A stretch of 64,000 nt of DNA from Streptomyces fildesensis (GTDB lineage Bacteria > Actinomycetota > Actinomycetes > Streptomycetales > Streptomycetaceae), in assembly GCF_016107395.1 (NCBI RefSeq), contig NZ_JAAIKO010000032.1:1-64000 (forward strand), written 5' to 3'. Shown here piece after piece: positions 8,318-16,989 of this stretch (the stretch's first letter is position 1; every line of letters starts with the position of its first letter). The translations under genes and the position numbers were made by a program. The notes under the pieces are model-generated. The model was given only the letters and a program-made list of their open reading frames with translations. It was not told the origin of the DNA and searched no databases.

Positions 8318-9634
8318 ATGGCAGATCGAGGCAAACGAACCGTGCGTGACCTGCGGCGCGGCAACCGGTCGGCGCTGTTGCGCCACCTGTATTTCGAAGG
8401 ACCACTCAGTCGCCAGGAGTTGGGACGGGACTCCGGGCTGAGCGCGGGATCGATCAGCAACGTCGTCGGCGATCTGATCGCCGACGGGCTGGTCGAGGAG
8501 GCCGGTTCCGTCGACTCCGACGGCGGACGGCCGCGGATCCTGCTCAGGGTCGCCGCCGGTTACGGCTGCGTCGTGGGGGTGGATGTCGGGGAGACCCGGG
8601 TCCGGGTCGAGCTGTTCGACCTCGCCCTCACCGAACTCGCCGCGGCGGACCTGCCGCTGTCGGACAGCGGCCATGACGTCGACCACGTCGTACGGCTGAT
8701 TCTCGATGGTCTCTCGGCCGTCGTCCGGGACGCGGGCATCTCCGAGAGCGATGTGCTCGGGGTGGGCGTCGGGGTCCCCGGCATCGTCGAGCAGGGTGAC
8801 GGCGCCAACGGCCAGGGCGGCTCGGGCGGTTCCGGCGGCCAGGGCGGCTCGGGCGGCTCAGGTATCGACCTCGGCAGCGGCGAGGGCATCGTCGTGCACG
8901 GCCAGACCATCGGCTGGAACGCGGTCCCGTTCGGCCGCCTGCTGCGGGCCGGCACCGACCTGCCGCTCTACATCGACAACGGCGCCAAGACGCTGGGCCA
9001 GGCCGAGATGTGGTTCGGCGCCGGACGCGGCGCGAGCAGCGCCGTCATCGCGCTGCTCGGCTCGGGCGTCGGCGCCTGCGTGGTCGCCGACGGCAAGCCG
9101 TACCGGGGGGCCACCAGCAGCGCGGGGGAGTGGGGTCACACCACCCTCCAGGTGGGCGGCCGGCTCTGCCGGTGCGGCGCCCGCGGCTGCCTGGAGGCCT
9201 ATGTCGGCGCCGAGGCGCTGCTGGAACGCTGGGGCCGGGCCCCGGAGGGGCAGAGCGAGGAAGCGGGCCTCACGGCCCTGCTGACCGCCGCCGACGAGGA
9301 CCCGTCCGCGGCCGCGCTGCTGGCGGAGACCGCCGAGTACCTGGGCGCGGGCATCGCCGACCTGATCAATCTCTTCAACCCCCAGCGCATCGTGATCGGC
9401 GGCTGGGCCGGGCTCATGATCGGCCCCCGGCTGCTGCCGGCCGTCCGCGAGGCGGCGGTGGCCTACGCGCTGCACCACCCCTGCGCCCAGACCTCCATCG
9501 AGATGGGCCGGCTCGGCCCCGACGCGGTCACGGTCGGCGCGGCCACCCTGCCGCTGGCCAGGCTGCTCGACTCCGGCGGCGCGCCCTGGAACCGGAGCCC
9601 AACCGTCCGGGAGGCCCGCCTGGAGGTACGTTGA
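8318..9634 (+). CDS. ROK-family transcriptional repressor with Gly/Ser insertion
   Basis: A 438-residue regulator. Residues about 10-65 are a winged helix (RHLYFEGPLSRQELGRDSGL, then SISNVVGDLI); the rest is a ROK sugar-kinase fold. The zinc motif CRCGARGCLE is intact, but the catalytic DND/NDAN site reads IDNGAK, so kinase activity is probably lost. Between GVGVPGIVEQGDG and GIVVHG lies a low-complexity GQGGSGGSGGQGGSGGSG insertion. The long ribosome site GGGAGGAGG precedes the ATG. It diverges from the CUT1 sugar operon and probably controls it. The N-terminal half resembles S. coelicolor Rok7B7, from memory only. Confidence 0.9.
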   Translation: MADRGKRTVRDLRRGNRSALLRHLYFEGPLSRQELGRDSGLSAGSISNVVGDLIADGLVEEAGSVDSDGGRPRILLRVAAGYGCVVGVDVGETRVRVELFDLALTELAAADLPLSDSGHDVDHVVRLILDGLSAVVRDAGISESDVLGVGVGVPGIVEQGDGANGQGGSGGSGGQGGSGGSGIDLGSGEGIVVHGQTIGWNAVPFGRLLRAGTDLPLYIDNGAKTLGQAEMWFGAGRGASSAVIALLGSGVGACVVADGKPYRGATSSAGEWGHTTLQVGGRLCRCGARGCLEAYVGAEALLERWGRAPEGQSEEAGLTALLTAADEDPSAAALLAETAEYLGAGIADLINLFNPQRIVIGGWAGLMIGPRLLPAVREAAVAYALHHPCAQTSIEMGRLGPDAVTVGAATLPLARLLDSGGAPWNRSPTVREARLEVR

Positions 9635-9668
9635 CAAAGCGGGAGCAATCGGATGCTCCCGCCTTGTC
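9634..9668 (+). terminator. Hairpin after the ROK repressor
   Basis: ACAAAGCGGGAGCA pairs with TGCTCCCGCCTTGT around a six-base loop. It begins at the ROK stop codon and ends about 30 bases before the next gene. Confidence 0.75.
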
Positions 9669-9696
9669 GCACCTCGTCCCGCCAAGGAGCCCCGCT

Positions 9697-10506
9697 GTGA
9701 CCCTGCAGCAGCAGATCGTCGGCACCGCCATGCAGATGACCGTATGCACCCTTCAGCCAGGTCAGACGGTGTACTGCGAGGCGGGGAAGTTCCTGTTCAA
9801 GACGTCGAACGTCACCATGGAGACCCGGCTGTCGGGACCTGGCGGTGTCCAGCCGGGCGGCGGCGCGTCCGGCGGCATGAGCGGCATGCTGCGCCAGGCG
9901 ATGGGCACGGCCATGCAGGCGGGGCAGCGGGCGCTGGCGGGCGAGAGCCTCGCCTTCCAGTACTTCGCCGCGTCCGGCGGCGAGGGCACCGTCGGCTTCG
10001 CCGGGGTGCTGCCCGGTGAGATGCGGGCCCTGGAGCTGGACGGTTCGCGGGCCTGGTTCGCCGAGAAGGACGCCTTCGTGGCCGCCGAGTCGACCGTCCA
10101 CTTCGGTATCGCCTTCCAGGGCGGACGGACCGGCCGCAGCGGCGGCGAGGGCTTCATCCTGGAGAAGTTCACGGGGCACGGCACGGTGATCATCGCGGGC
10201 GCGGGCAACTTCATCGACCTCAACCCGGCGGACTTCGGCGGCCGGATCGAGGTCGACACCGGCTGCATCGTCGCCTTCGAGGAGGGCATCGAGTACGGGG
10301 TGCAGCGGATCGGCGGCCTCGACCGGCAGGGGCTGATGAACGCGGTCTTCGGCGGCGAGGGGCTGTCGCTGGCCACCCTGGAGGGCAACGGCCGCGTCAT
10401 CCTGCAGTCGATGACGATCGAGGGTCTGGCCAACGCGCTGAAGAAGGCTCAGGGCGGCGACAAGCAGGGGCCGACGGGCGGGCTGTTCTCCACCCACCAG
10501 GGCTGA
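9697..10506 (+). CDS. AIM24 family protein
   Basis: A 269-residue protein of the AIM24/TerD-associated beta-rich family. Visible features are LQPGQTVYCEAGKFLFKTSNVTMETRL near the N-terminus, a Gly-rich flexible segment (about 48-70), and the closing GTVIIAGAGNFIDLNPADF and EEGIEYGVQRIGG strands. Family members are conserved in actinomycetes without a firm biochemical role. GTG 9697 is chosen because AAGGAG lies 7 bases upstream. It is flanked by terminators and appears to be its own transcript. Confidence 0.85.
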   Translation: MTLQQQIVGTAMQMTVCTLQPGQTVYCEAGKFLFKTSNVTMETRLSGPGGVQPGGGASGGMSGMLRQAMGTAMQAGQRALAGESLAFQYFAASGGEGTVGFAGVLPGEMRALELDGSRAWFAEKDAFVAAESTVHFGIAFQGGRTGRSGGEGFILEKFTGHGTVIIAGAGNFIDLNPADFGGRIEVDTGCIVAFEEGIEYGVQRIGGLDRQGLMNAVFGGEGLSLATLEGNGRVILQSMTIEGLANALKKAQGGDKQGPTGGLFSTHQG

Positions 10507-10660
10507 GCGGCGTCCGTACGGGCCGGCCGGCCGGTCACCCGGGCCGATCGTGCCGGGCCCGCGCCGGTTCTCACACATCTTCCGTGACCGGTTAACTCCT
10601 GGAAAACAGTGTGTGGTTGGCATTGACGGGGCCAGGTCTACGCGCGTCATGGTGGTGTCC

Positions 10661-11095
10661 ATGAGAACCCCACGTCTCACTCGTATCGGCGCGCTCGCCG
10701 TCCTCGCGGGCACCCTCCTCGTCGGCGGCCCGGCGGTCGCCGCCTCTCCCGCCGCCCTCGCCCCCACCTCCGCCGCCGTCGGCTCGTCCGCCACGGTGAC
10801 GGTCAACGCGGTGGGCAGCATCTGCTATTCGGCGCTGCCGTCGCAGGCCCACCACACCCTCGACCTCATCGACGCGGGCGGGCCGTTCCCGTACTCGCAG
10901 GACGGCGTCGTGTTCCGGAACCAGGAACACCTGCTGCCCAGTCACACCAGCGGCTACTACCACGAGTACACCGTCGTCACGCCCGGGTCGCCGACCCGCG
11001 GCGCCCGCCGGATCATCACCGGCCAAGCGGTCGACGAGGACTACTACACCGCCGACCACTACGCGTCGTTCAAGCTGGTCGACTTCAGCTGCTGA
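10661..11095 (+). CDS. Secreted guanyl-specific ribonuclease (RNase Sa-like)
   Basis: A 144-residue exported RNase of the N1/T1 family. Residues 1-28 are a signal peptide ending near AVA-AS. The mature region aligns with RNase Sa without gaps at an offset of 48: Cys55/Cys144 match the Cys7-Cys96 disulfide, and Glu102, Arg113, Arg117 and His133 match catalytic Glu54, Arg65, Arg69 and His85. It cuts single-stranded RNA after guanosine outside the cell. I saw no barstar-like inhibitor gene nearby; secretion may make one unnecessary. The start at 10661 keeps a normal signal peptide; a slightly earlier ATG (10649) is possible. Confidence 0.93.
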   Translation: MRTPRLTRIGALAVLAGTLLVGGPAVAASPAALAPTSAAVGSSATVTVNAVGSICYSALPSQAHHTLDLIDAGGPFPYSQDGVVFRNQEHLLPSHTSGYYHEYTVVTPGSPTRGARRIITGQAVDEDYYTADHYASFKLVDFSC

Positions 11096-11194
11096 GCACC
11101 CTTCCGGGTGCCTGCTGAGCATCCTTCCGGGTGCCTGGTGAGCGCCCTGCCGAGCAGCTGCCGATCCCTCTGCCCACCGCCTTCCGACCCCAGT

Positions 11195-11241
11195 GAGCGG
11201 GGCGGGCGCCGGACCTTCCTCCGGCGCCCGCCCCGCTCTTT
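11195..11241 (+). terminator. Strong hairpin after the ribonuclease gene
   Basis: GAGCGGGGCGGGCGCCGGA pairs with TCCGGCGCCCGCCCCGCTC around CCTTCC and is followed by TTT. Just before it (about 11096-11130) are two smaller repeated hairpins containing CCTTCCGGGTGC. Confidence 0.85.
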
Positions 11242-11367
11242 CGCGTGTTACGGACCGGATACATCCCCGCGAACCGCAGGCCTCGGTGTCAGAGGCACCC
11301 GATAGCGTTCCAGGGAGACGATGATCCGCCCCCGTTCCACAGCACCGAGGAAGGACGGCGATCCGCC

Positions 11368-11991
11368 GTGTACCGCTGGGAGATCACCCGGGCCGCGCTG
11401 GCCCAGCGGGTTTTCGCCATCGTCCGCAGCGAGAGCTACGACCAGGCCGCCGCGGTGGCCGACACGTTGCTCTCGGCCGGGCTGACCACACTGGAGATCT
11501 CGCTCACCACACCCTTCGCGCTCGAAGCGGTGACCACCCTCGTCCGCGAGGTCGGCGATGACGCGATCATCGGCGCGGGCACCGTACTGGACGCCACCTC
11601 CGCCCGGATGGCCGTCGACGCCGGAGCCCGCTTCCTGGTGTCGCCGAGCCTGGACGAGGGCGTCCTACGGACCGGGCACCGCTACGGCGTCCCGGTCTTC
11701 CCCGGCGTGGCGACCCCCACCGAGATGGTCCGCGCCATGGAACTCGGCGCGGACGCGCTCAAGCTCTTCCCCGCCTCCGGCTACGCCCCCGGCTGGATCA
11801 AGGACGTGCGCGCCGCCCTTCCGCAGGCCGCGCTGCTGCCCGCCGGCGGCATCACGGTCGACACCGCGCCGGACTGGATCGCCGCGGGCGCCGTCGCCTG
11901 CGGGATGGGACCTGAGCTCACCGAAGGCGACCGCGACACCGTCGCCAAGCGGCTGACCGAGCTGCTGGCCCGCCTGGCGGACGCCCGCTGA
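11368..11991 (+). CDS. eda: KDPG/KHG-type aldolase
   Basis: A 207-residue class I aldolase that cleaves 2-keto-3-deoxy-6-phosphogluconate (or a related 2-keto-3-deoxy sugar acid) to pyruvate and glyceraldehyde-3-phosphate. The Schiff-base lysine is K132 in ADALKLFPAS and the general base is E43 in TTLEISLTT; the GAGTVLD and FPGVATPTE loops are intact. GTG 11368 is the first codon of the conserved region, with GAGGAAGGA about 13 bases before it. No dehydratase or kinase partner is adjacent, so the pathway is uncertain. Confidence 0.88.
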   Translation: MYRWEITRAALAQRVFAIVRSESYDQAAAVADTLLSAGLTTLEISLTTPFALEAVTTLVREVGDDAIIGAGTVLDATSARMAVDAGARFLVSPSLDEGVLRTGHRYGVPVFPGVATPTEMVRAMELGADALKLFPASGYAPGWIKDVRAALPQAALLPAGGITVDTAPDWIAAGAVACGMGPELTEGDRDTVAKRLTELLARLADAR

Positions 11992-12038
11992 CCCCCTGAC
12001 CACCGGACCCCCTGACCACCGGACCCCCTGACCACCGG
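11991..12038. repeat. Three perfect 16-base tandem repeats
   Basis: ACCCCCTGACCACCGG occurs at 11991, 12007 and 12023 and then decays into ACCCCCGGGTCCCCTGACC. The array begins on the last base of the aldolase stop codon, and each unit carries a TGA. Confidence 0.9.
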
Positions 12039-12160
12039 ACCCCCGGGTCCCCTGACCTCCTGCCCGCTGTACTCCTCCGTGAGGGGGAGGCGCGCTCCGC
12101 CGACGGCCGGTTACCGTGCGGAGCAAGGCGAACCCGTCTGACCAGGGGGAGGTTATGGGC

Positions 12161-13339
12161 ATGTCCGAGATCATCGATCTGACCGCCTACGGCGAGGAGT
12201 TCACCGCCGACCCGTACCCGATCTACGCCAAGCTGCGGGAGCAGGGCCCGGTCCATCGGGTCCGCACCGTCGACAACGGCGAGCTGTGGCTCGTCGTCGG
12301 CCATGAGGCGGTGCGCTCGGCGCTCGCCGACTCCCGGTTCAGCAAGAGCTGGCGCACCCTGGACCCGCTCGCCGAACCCGGCGCCATCAGCGCCAACATG
12401 CTGGAGGCCGACGCACCGCAGCACACCCGGCTCCGGAAGCTGGTGGCCAAGGAGTTCACCGCACGCCGTGTCGAGGCGCTGCGGCCCCGGGTCCAGGAGA
12501 TCACCGACGAGCTGCTGGACGAGATGCTGCCGCTCGGCCGCGCCGACCTGGTGGACGCGCTCGCCTTCCCGCTCCCGATGACCGTCATCTGCGAACTGCT
12601 CGGCGTCCCGTCGCTGGACCGCGAAGCGTTCCGGCGCTGGTCCAACGTGATCGTCGGGCAGGCCGGCGCCGAGGCGGAGAACGCCGCGGTGGAGGCCATG
12701 GGCGCCTACCTGGTGGAGCTCATCGAGGACAAACGGTGCAGTGCCCCCGCCGACGACCTGATGAGCGCCCTGATCCGCACCCGGCACGAGGACGGCGACC
12801 AGCTGTCGGCCGAGGAACTCGTCGGGATGGCCTTCCTGCTCCTGGTCGCCGGGCACGAGACGACCGTCAACCTGATCTCCAACGGGGTACTGGCACTGCT
12901 CCGGCACCCCGGCCAGCTCGCCGAGCTGCGCGCCGACCCCTCGCTGCTGGACGGCGCGATCGAGGAGATGCTGCGCTACGACGGGCCCGTCGAGACCTCC
13001 ACCTGGCGGTTCACCACCCAGCCCGTCGACATCGGCGGCACCGTCATCCCGAGCGGCGAGCCGGTCCTGGTGGCGCTGGCCTCAGCGGACCGCGACCCGG
13101 AACGCTTCGAGGAGCCCGACACCTTCGACATCCACCGCTCCGCCCAGGGCCATCTGGCGTTCGGCCACGGCATCCACTACTGCCTCGGCGCCCCGCTGGC
13201 CCGTATCGAGGGCCGGACCGCGATCCGCACCCTGCTGGAACGCTGCCCGGACCTGGCGCTCGACGCGGACCCCGCCACCCTGACCTGGCGCCGCGGCATG
13301 CTGATCCGCGGTGTCCACCGGCTGCCGGTGCGCTACTAG
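12161..13339 (+). CDS. Cytochrome P450 (CYP107-like)
   Basis: A 392-residue soluble bacterial P450. The I-helix oxygen-activating motif is LVAGHETT, the ExxR helix reads EEMLR, and the heme loop is FGHGIHYCLGAPLAR with Cys341 as thiolate ligand. ATG 12161 is chosen because GGGGGAGG lies 8 bases upstream; ATG 12155 is too close to it. It needs separate ferredoxin and reductase partners, and none is adjacent. No biosynthetic cluster surrounds it, so the substrate is unknown. Confidence 0.93.
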   Translation: MSEIIDLTAYGEEFTADPYPIYAKLREQGPVHRVRTVDNGELWLVVGHEAVRSALADSRFSKSWRTLDPLAEPGAISANMLEADAPQHTRLRKLVAKEFTARRVEALRPRVQEITDELLDEMLPLGRADLVDALAFPLPMTVICELLGVPSLDREAFRRWSNVIVGQAGAEAENAAVEAMGAYLVELIEDKRCSAPADDLMSALIRTRHEDGDQLSAEELVGMAFLLLVAGHETTVNLISNGVLALLRHPGQLAELRADPSLLDGAIEEMLRYDGPVETSTWRFTTQPVDIGGTVIPSGEPVLVALASADRDPERFEEPDTFDIHRSAQGHLAFGHGIHYCLGAPLARIEGRTAIRTLLERCPDLALDADPATLTWRRGMLIRGVHRLPVRY

Positions 13340-13458
13340 GTGCTGCCCGGCAACGCCACCGGTTCCGTCACCTGATGTGCGCGGACCTAGAATCGGTCCC
13401 GATCAAGGCATCAGCAACGCCGCTGACGCGCGTCCGAGTCGTATCGGGAGGCCCAGAA

Positions 13459-14694
13459 GTGTCCGTTGTCGCCGTGCCGGGTTCGAAGTCGGTCACCGCC
13501 AGAGCGCTGTTCCTGGCAGCCGCCGCCGAGGGCACGACCACGCTCCGCCGGCCGCTGCTCTCCGACGACACGGACGGCTTCGCCGAGGGGCTGACGAAGC
13601 TGGGCTACGCGGTCGAGCGGGAGCCGGACCGGTGGCGGATCGAGGGCCGGCCGGCCGGCCCCGCCGTCGGGCAGGCGGACGTGTACTGCCGTGACGCGGC
13701 CACCGCCGCCCGTTTCCTGCCCGCGCTCGCCGCCGCGGGACACGGCACGTACCGCTTCGACGCCTCCGCCCAGATGCGCCGCCGCCCCGTCGCCCCGCTC
13801 ACCGACGCCCTGCGCCGGCTCGGCGTCGACCTGCGGCACGAGGAAGCGGAGGGCCATCTGCCGCTCACCGTCACCGCGCGCGGCATCAAGGGCGGCGACC
13901 TCGAACTCGACGCGAGCCTGTCGTCCCAGTTCCTCACCGCGATGCTGCTCGTCGCCCCGCTCACGGCCGAGGGTCTGCGGATCCGCGTCACCGGGCTCGT
14001 CTCCGCCCCGTACGTCGAGATCACCCTGGCGATGATGCGGAGCTTCGGCGTCGAGGTGCTGCGGGAGGGCGACACCCTCACCGTTCCGCCCGGCGGCTAC
14101 CGCGCCACCGACTACGACATCGAGCCCGACGCCTCCACCGCGAGCTACTTCTTCGCCGCCGCCGCGCTGACCGGCGCCTCCGCGACCGTCCCCGGCCTGG
14201 GCGCGGACGCGCTCCAGGGCGATCTGCGCTTCGTCGACATCCTGCGGCGGATGGGCGCGGAGGTGGAGACCGGAGCGGACGCCACCACCGTCACCGGCAC
14301 CGGGCGGCTGTCCGGGGTCACCGTCAACATGCGCGACATCTCCGACACCATGCCGACCCTCGCCGCCATCGCGCCGTTCGCCGACGGCCCGGTGCGGATC
14401 GAGGACGTCTACAACACCCGCGTCAAGGAGTGCGACCGGCTGGACGCGTGTGCGGAGAACCTCCGCCGGCAGGGCATCCGGGTCGAGACCGGACGCGACT
14501 GGATCGAGATCCACCCCGGCACGCCCGTCGCCACCGAGATCACCTGCCACGGGGACCACCGCATCGCCATGAGCTTCGCCGTCGCCGGGCTGCGCACCCC
14601 GGGTGTCACGTTCGACGACCCGGGATGCGTGAAGAAGACCTTCCCCAAGTTCCACGAGGCGTTCGCGGCGCAGCGCCGCACCTGGGGCGTCTGA
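13459..14694 (+). CDS. aroA: EPSP synthase-family enolpyruvyl transferase (variant paralogue)
   Basis: A 411-residue enolpyruvyl transferase of the AroA family, which joins PEP to shikimate-3-phosphate. Most active-site residues are present: KS..R in PGSKSVTAR, SSQ in SLSSQF, Asp in PDASTASY, KECDR, HGDHRIAM and VKKTFP. The PEP loop that reads GNAGTAMR in E. coli is RDAATAAR here, equivalent to N94D and G96A. GTG 13459 is chosen because GGGAGG lies 7 bases upstream; ATG 13375 would add 28 residues but lacks a ribosome site. No other aro gene is nearby, so it may be a second, specialised copy. Confidence 0.85.
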   Translation: MSVVAVPGSKSVTARALFLAAAAEGTTTLRRPLLSDDTDGFAEGLTKLGYAVEREPDRWRIEGRPAGPAVGQADVYCRDAATAARFLPALAAAGHGTYRFDASAQMRRRPVAPLTDALRRLGVDLRHEEAEGHLPLTVTARGIKGGDLELDASLSSQFLTAMLLVAPLTAEGLRIRVTGLVSAPYVEITLAMMRSFGVEVLREGDTLTVPPGGYRATDYDIEPDASTASYFFAAAALTGASATVPGLGADALQGDLRFVDILRRMGAEVETGADATTVTGTGRLSGVTVNMRDISDTMPTLAAIAPFADGPVRIEDVYNTRVKECDRLDACAENLRRQGIRVETGRDWIEIHPGTPVATEITCHGDHRIAMSFAVAGLRTPGVTFDDPGCVKKTFPKFHEAFAAQRRTWGV

Positions 14695-14716
14695 GTCCTC
14701 GTCCGGGACGAGGGCT
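14694..14716. terminator. Bidirectional hairpin between converging genes
   Basis: AGTCCTCGT pairs with ACGAGGGCT around CCGGG. It lies between the stop codons of the EPSP-synthase paralogue and the M20 hydrolase and could end both transcripts. Confidence 0.6.
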
Positions 14717-14733
14717 CGGTCAGGGTCCGCGGC

Positions 14734-15903
14734 TCAACGCGCGCTGTACTCGGTGAGCGCCAGCCGCAGGGTCTCGCGCATGAGCTTCACGCCGACGGCG
14801 ATGCACTCCTCGTCGACGTCGAACCGCCCGCTGTGCAGGTCGTAGGCGGTCGCCCGGCCGCGGGGCCGGACCCCGAGCCGGGCCAGGCCGCCGGGCACGG
14901 ATTCCAGGTACCAGGCGAAGTCCTCGCCGCCGAGGCTCTGCGGGGTCTCGTAGCGCGCACCGGGTTCGAGGGCCGACGTGACCGCCGCGTCGAACACCCG
15001 CATAGCGTCCGGGTCGTTGGTGACCGCGGGCGCCACCTGGTTGAAGTCGGCGTTGAACGTCACCCCGTACGGGGAGACGATCGCGGAGGCCAGCCGCTCG
15101 AACAGTTCCGGTACCGCCGCCCACGCCTCCCGGCTCAGCGACCGCACCGTCCCCAGGGATGTGACGCGCTCCGGCCGGCCGTCGGGTCCGGGCACGCTGT
15201 TCACCGTCCCGAACACCGCCGAGGCGACCATCGCGGCGCCTGGGGGCAGCGCGTTCTGCAGGGCGGTCGGGAGGTCGGTGATGAGCTTGGCCATCACCAT
15301 CACCAGGTCCGCGGGATGGGCTCCGGGCGCGGTGCCGGCCGGCGGCTGGGTGATCTGGATGTCGAAGGCGGTCAGGCTGGAGGTGATCGGCCCGGTGCGG
15401 ATCCCGACCCGGCCCACCTCGCCCGCGGGATCGCAGTGCAGGGCGTAGATGACCGCCACGTCCTTGAGCACCCCGGCCGCGATGGCGTCGTGGGCGCCGC
15501 TGGGTACGGCCTCCTCCGCGGGCTGGAAGATGAACCGGGCCCGCCCCTCGATCGCTTCGGGCGCCTGGGCGAGCCCCAGTGCCACCCCGAGCATGATCGT
15601 GGTGTGCACGTCGTGCCCGCAGGCGTGACACGTCCCGGGCTGGGTGGACCGGTACGGGACCTCCTTCTCGTCCGCGACGGGCAGCGCGTCGATGTCGGCG
15701 CGCAGCGCCACGAGCGGGCCGCGGCCGTCACCGATGTCGCAGTACAGGCCGGTGCCGCCGGGAAAGATCTGCGGCGCGAGACCGGCGGCCGTGAGCTGCT
15801 CGGCGATGAAGGCGGTGGTGCCGAACTCCTTGCGCGCCGTTTCCGGGTGCGCGTGGATGTGGCGGCGGATCTGCACCAGGCGGTCGAACCTGTCGGGATT
15901 CAT
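14734..15903 (-). CDS. M20-family amidohydrolase (hippurate hydrolase-like)
   Basis: A 389-residue metal-dependent aminoacylase or amidohydrolase of the M20D type. The catalytic region has RRHIHAHPE near the N-terminus, LRADIDALP (about 67-75), the metal motif CGHDVHTT, and EEAVPSGA with the adjacent glutamates. The C-terminal metal site is GGEDFAWY. Such enzymes remove acyl groups from amino acids or related amides in the cytoplasm. It converges on the EPSP-synthase gene, and the substrate cannot be told. Confidence 0.88.
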   Translation of the reverse strand: MNPDRFDRLVQIRRHIHAHPETARKEFGTTAFIAEQLTAAGLAPQIFPGGTGLYCDIGDGRGPLVALRADIDALPVADEKEVPYRSTQPGTCHACGHDVHTTIMLGVALGLAQAPEAIEGRARFIFQPAEEAVPSGAHDAIAAGVLKDVAVIYALHCDPAGEVGRVGIRTGPITSSLTAFDIQITQPPAGTAPGAHPADLVMVMAKLITDLPTALQNALPPGAAMVASAVFGTVNSVPGPDGRPERVTSLGTVRSLSREAWAAVPELFERLASAIVSPYGVTFNADFNQVAPAVTNDPDAMRVFDAAVTSALEPGARYETPQSLGGEDFAWYLESVPGGLARLGVRPRGRATAYDLHSGRFDVDEECIAVGVKLMRETLRLALTEYSAR

Positions 15904-15913
15904 GACTATCCAG

Positions 15914-15949
15914 TTCCAGCGGTGACGGAGTCTTCCAGCGGTGACGGAG
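15914..15949. repeat. Direct repeat upstream of the M20 gene
   Basis: TTCCAGCGGTGACGGAG occurs at 15914 and 15933 (period 19), starting about 10 bases upstream of the M20 start codon. It may be an operator or a local duplication. The remaining bases up to 16148 show no other clear feature. Confidence 0.6.
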
Positions 15950-16148
15950 GTCGTAGCGCGGACGCCCGCTGCTCGACGGCGTCATCGTATGCGAGCCGGG
16001 CGGGCCGCCGGGTGCGGTGCGCCCACCCGACAACTCCCGTGGTGAGAAGGCCCGTTGGGGTGACGGATACCTGCGGGGGCCGTGCGGGAGCCGGTACGCC
16101 GGGTGATTCGGGCGGCGGATATCCCGCGAAGGTGTGACCGTCCACCCG

Positions 16149-16934
16149 TCAGTTCGATTCTTCCGGCGCCGCCGGCTGGACCGGGAGCCGGTCGAGGACG
16201 ACACCGAAGGAGTCGCGGTAGACGGCGAGCAGTTCGTCCTGCTCCAGGTCCTGTTCGTGCCGTTCGTCGCCCTCGGTGGTGATGAGGGAGGTGCCGCTGA
16301 GGGTGATCCGGCCGGTCGGCGTGAGCAGCGAGCAGACCAGCGACCGGGTGAAGTGGGACGCGGGGGAGGTGCGCTGCCACCAGCAGGTCGGTTCGAAGTC
16401 GGCGAGTTCGCGGGGGCGTTGCTCCAGCCGGTACTCCGCTACGCCGTCCTTGAGGATGTCGACGTCACCGTCCGGCGCGTCGGCGACACGGAAGACACCG
16501 CTGGGGTCCGACTGGTCCTCGCGGCTGTCCAGCCGGATCGGGTGCTGGGTGAACCGGCCGAAACCGACGTCCACCAGCCAGGAGCCGGAGGCCTCGACGC
16601 GCAGCGCCAGATGGTCGAAGGGCGGGCCGAGGACCCCGTCCTTGTCGAAGACCCGGGCGGCGAACAGGCTCACCGGGTACCCGAGCTCCGTCAGCAGCGC
16701 ACCGAACAGACCGTTGAGTTCGTAGCAGAAGCCGCCCCGCCGGGCCCCGACGACCTTGGCGTGGAGCGCCTCCCGCGTCAGCACGATCTCCTCGCCGAGA
16801 TGGATCGAGAGGTTCTCGAACGGCACGGTGAGCAGATGACGAAGCTGCAGGTCGCGCAGCGCGGCGGCGTCGGGTATTGCGGGGCGGTCGGCCCCGATGC
16901 GCGAGAGGTAGGCGTCGGCCTGTGATGCGTCCAT
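16149..16934 (-). CDS. nat: Arylamine N-acetyltransferase
   Basis: A 261-residue cytoplasmic enzyme that transfers acetyl from acetyl-CoA to arylamines, hydrazines or biosynthetic aromatic amines. The cysteine-protease-like triad is complete: Cys70 in RGGFCYELN, His108 in FDHLAL and Asp122 in VDVGFG. PFENLSIHLGE and the C-terminal barrel are typical. ATG 16934 gives the usual family N-terminus, with GAGGGA about 10 bases upstream; upstream codons in the same frame are not needed. It lies 55 bases after iolD on the same strand and could be read with that operon. Confidence 0.92.
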   Translation of the reverse strand: MDASQADAYLSRIGADRPAIPDAAALRDLQLRHLLTVPFENLSIHLGEEIVLTREALHAKVVGARRGGFCYELNGLFGALLTELGYPVSLFAARVFDKDGVLGPPFDHLALRVEASGSWLVDVGFGRFTQHPIRLDSREDQSDPSGVFRVADAPDGDVDILKDGVAEYRLEQRPRELADFEPTCWWQRTSPASHFTRSLVCSLLTPTGRITLSGTSLITTEGDERHEQDLEQDELLAVYRDSFGVVLDRLPVQPAAPEESN

Positions 16935-16989
16935 GACGCAGTTATCCCTCAGCGTTCCTCCGGGCGCCAAACGGAACCCGGGTGGCCGG

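Noticed and set aside
8223..8405. Short minus-strand open frame over the ROK start
   Set aside because: It overlaps the ROK start codon and the control region and has no ribosome site or similarity.
12736..13458. A long N-terminal extension of the EPSP-synthase frame through the P450 gene
   Set aside because: It is the shadow of the P450 gene; the real start has a ribosome site at 13446-13451.
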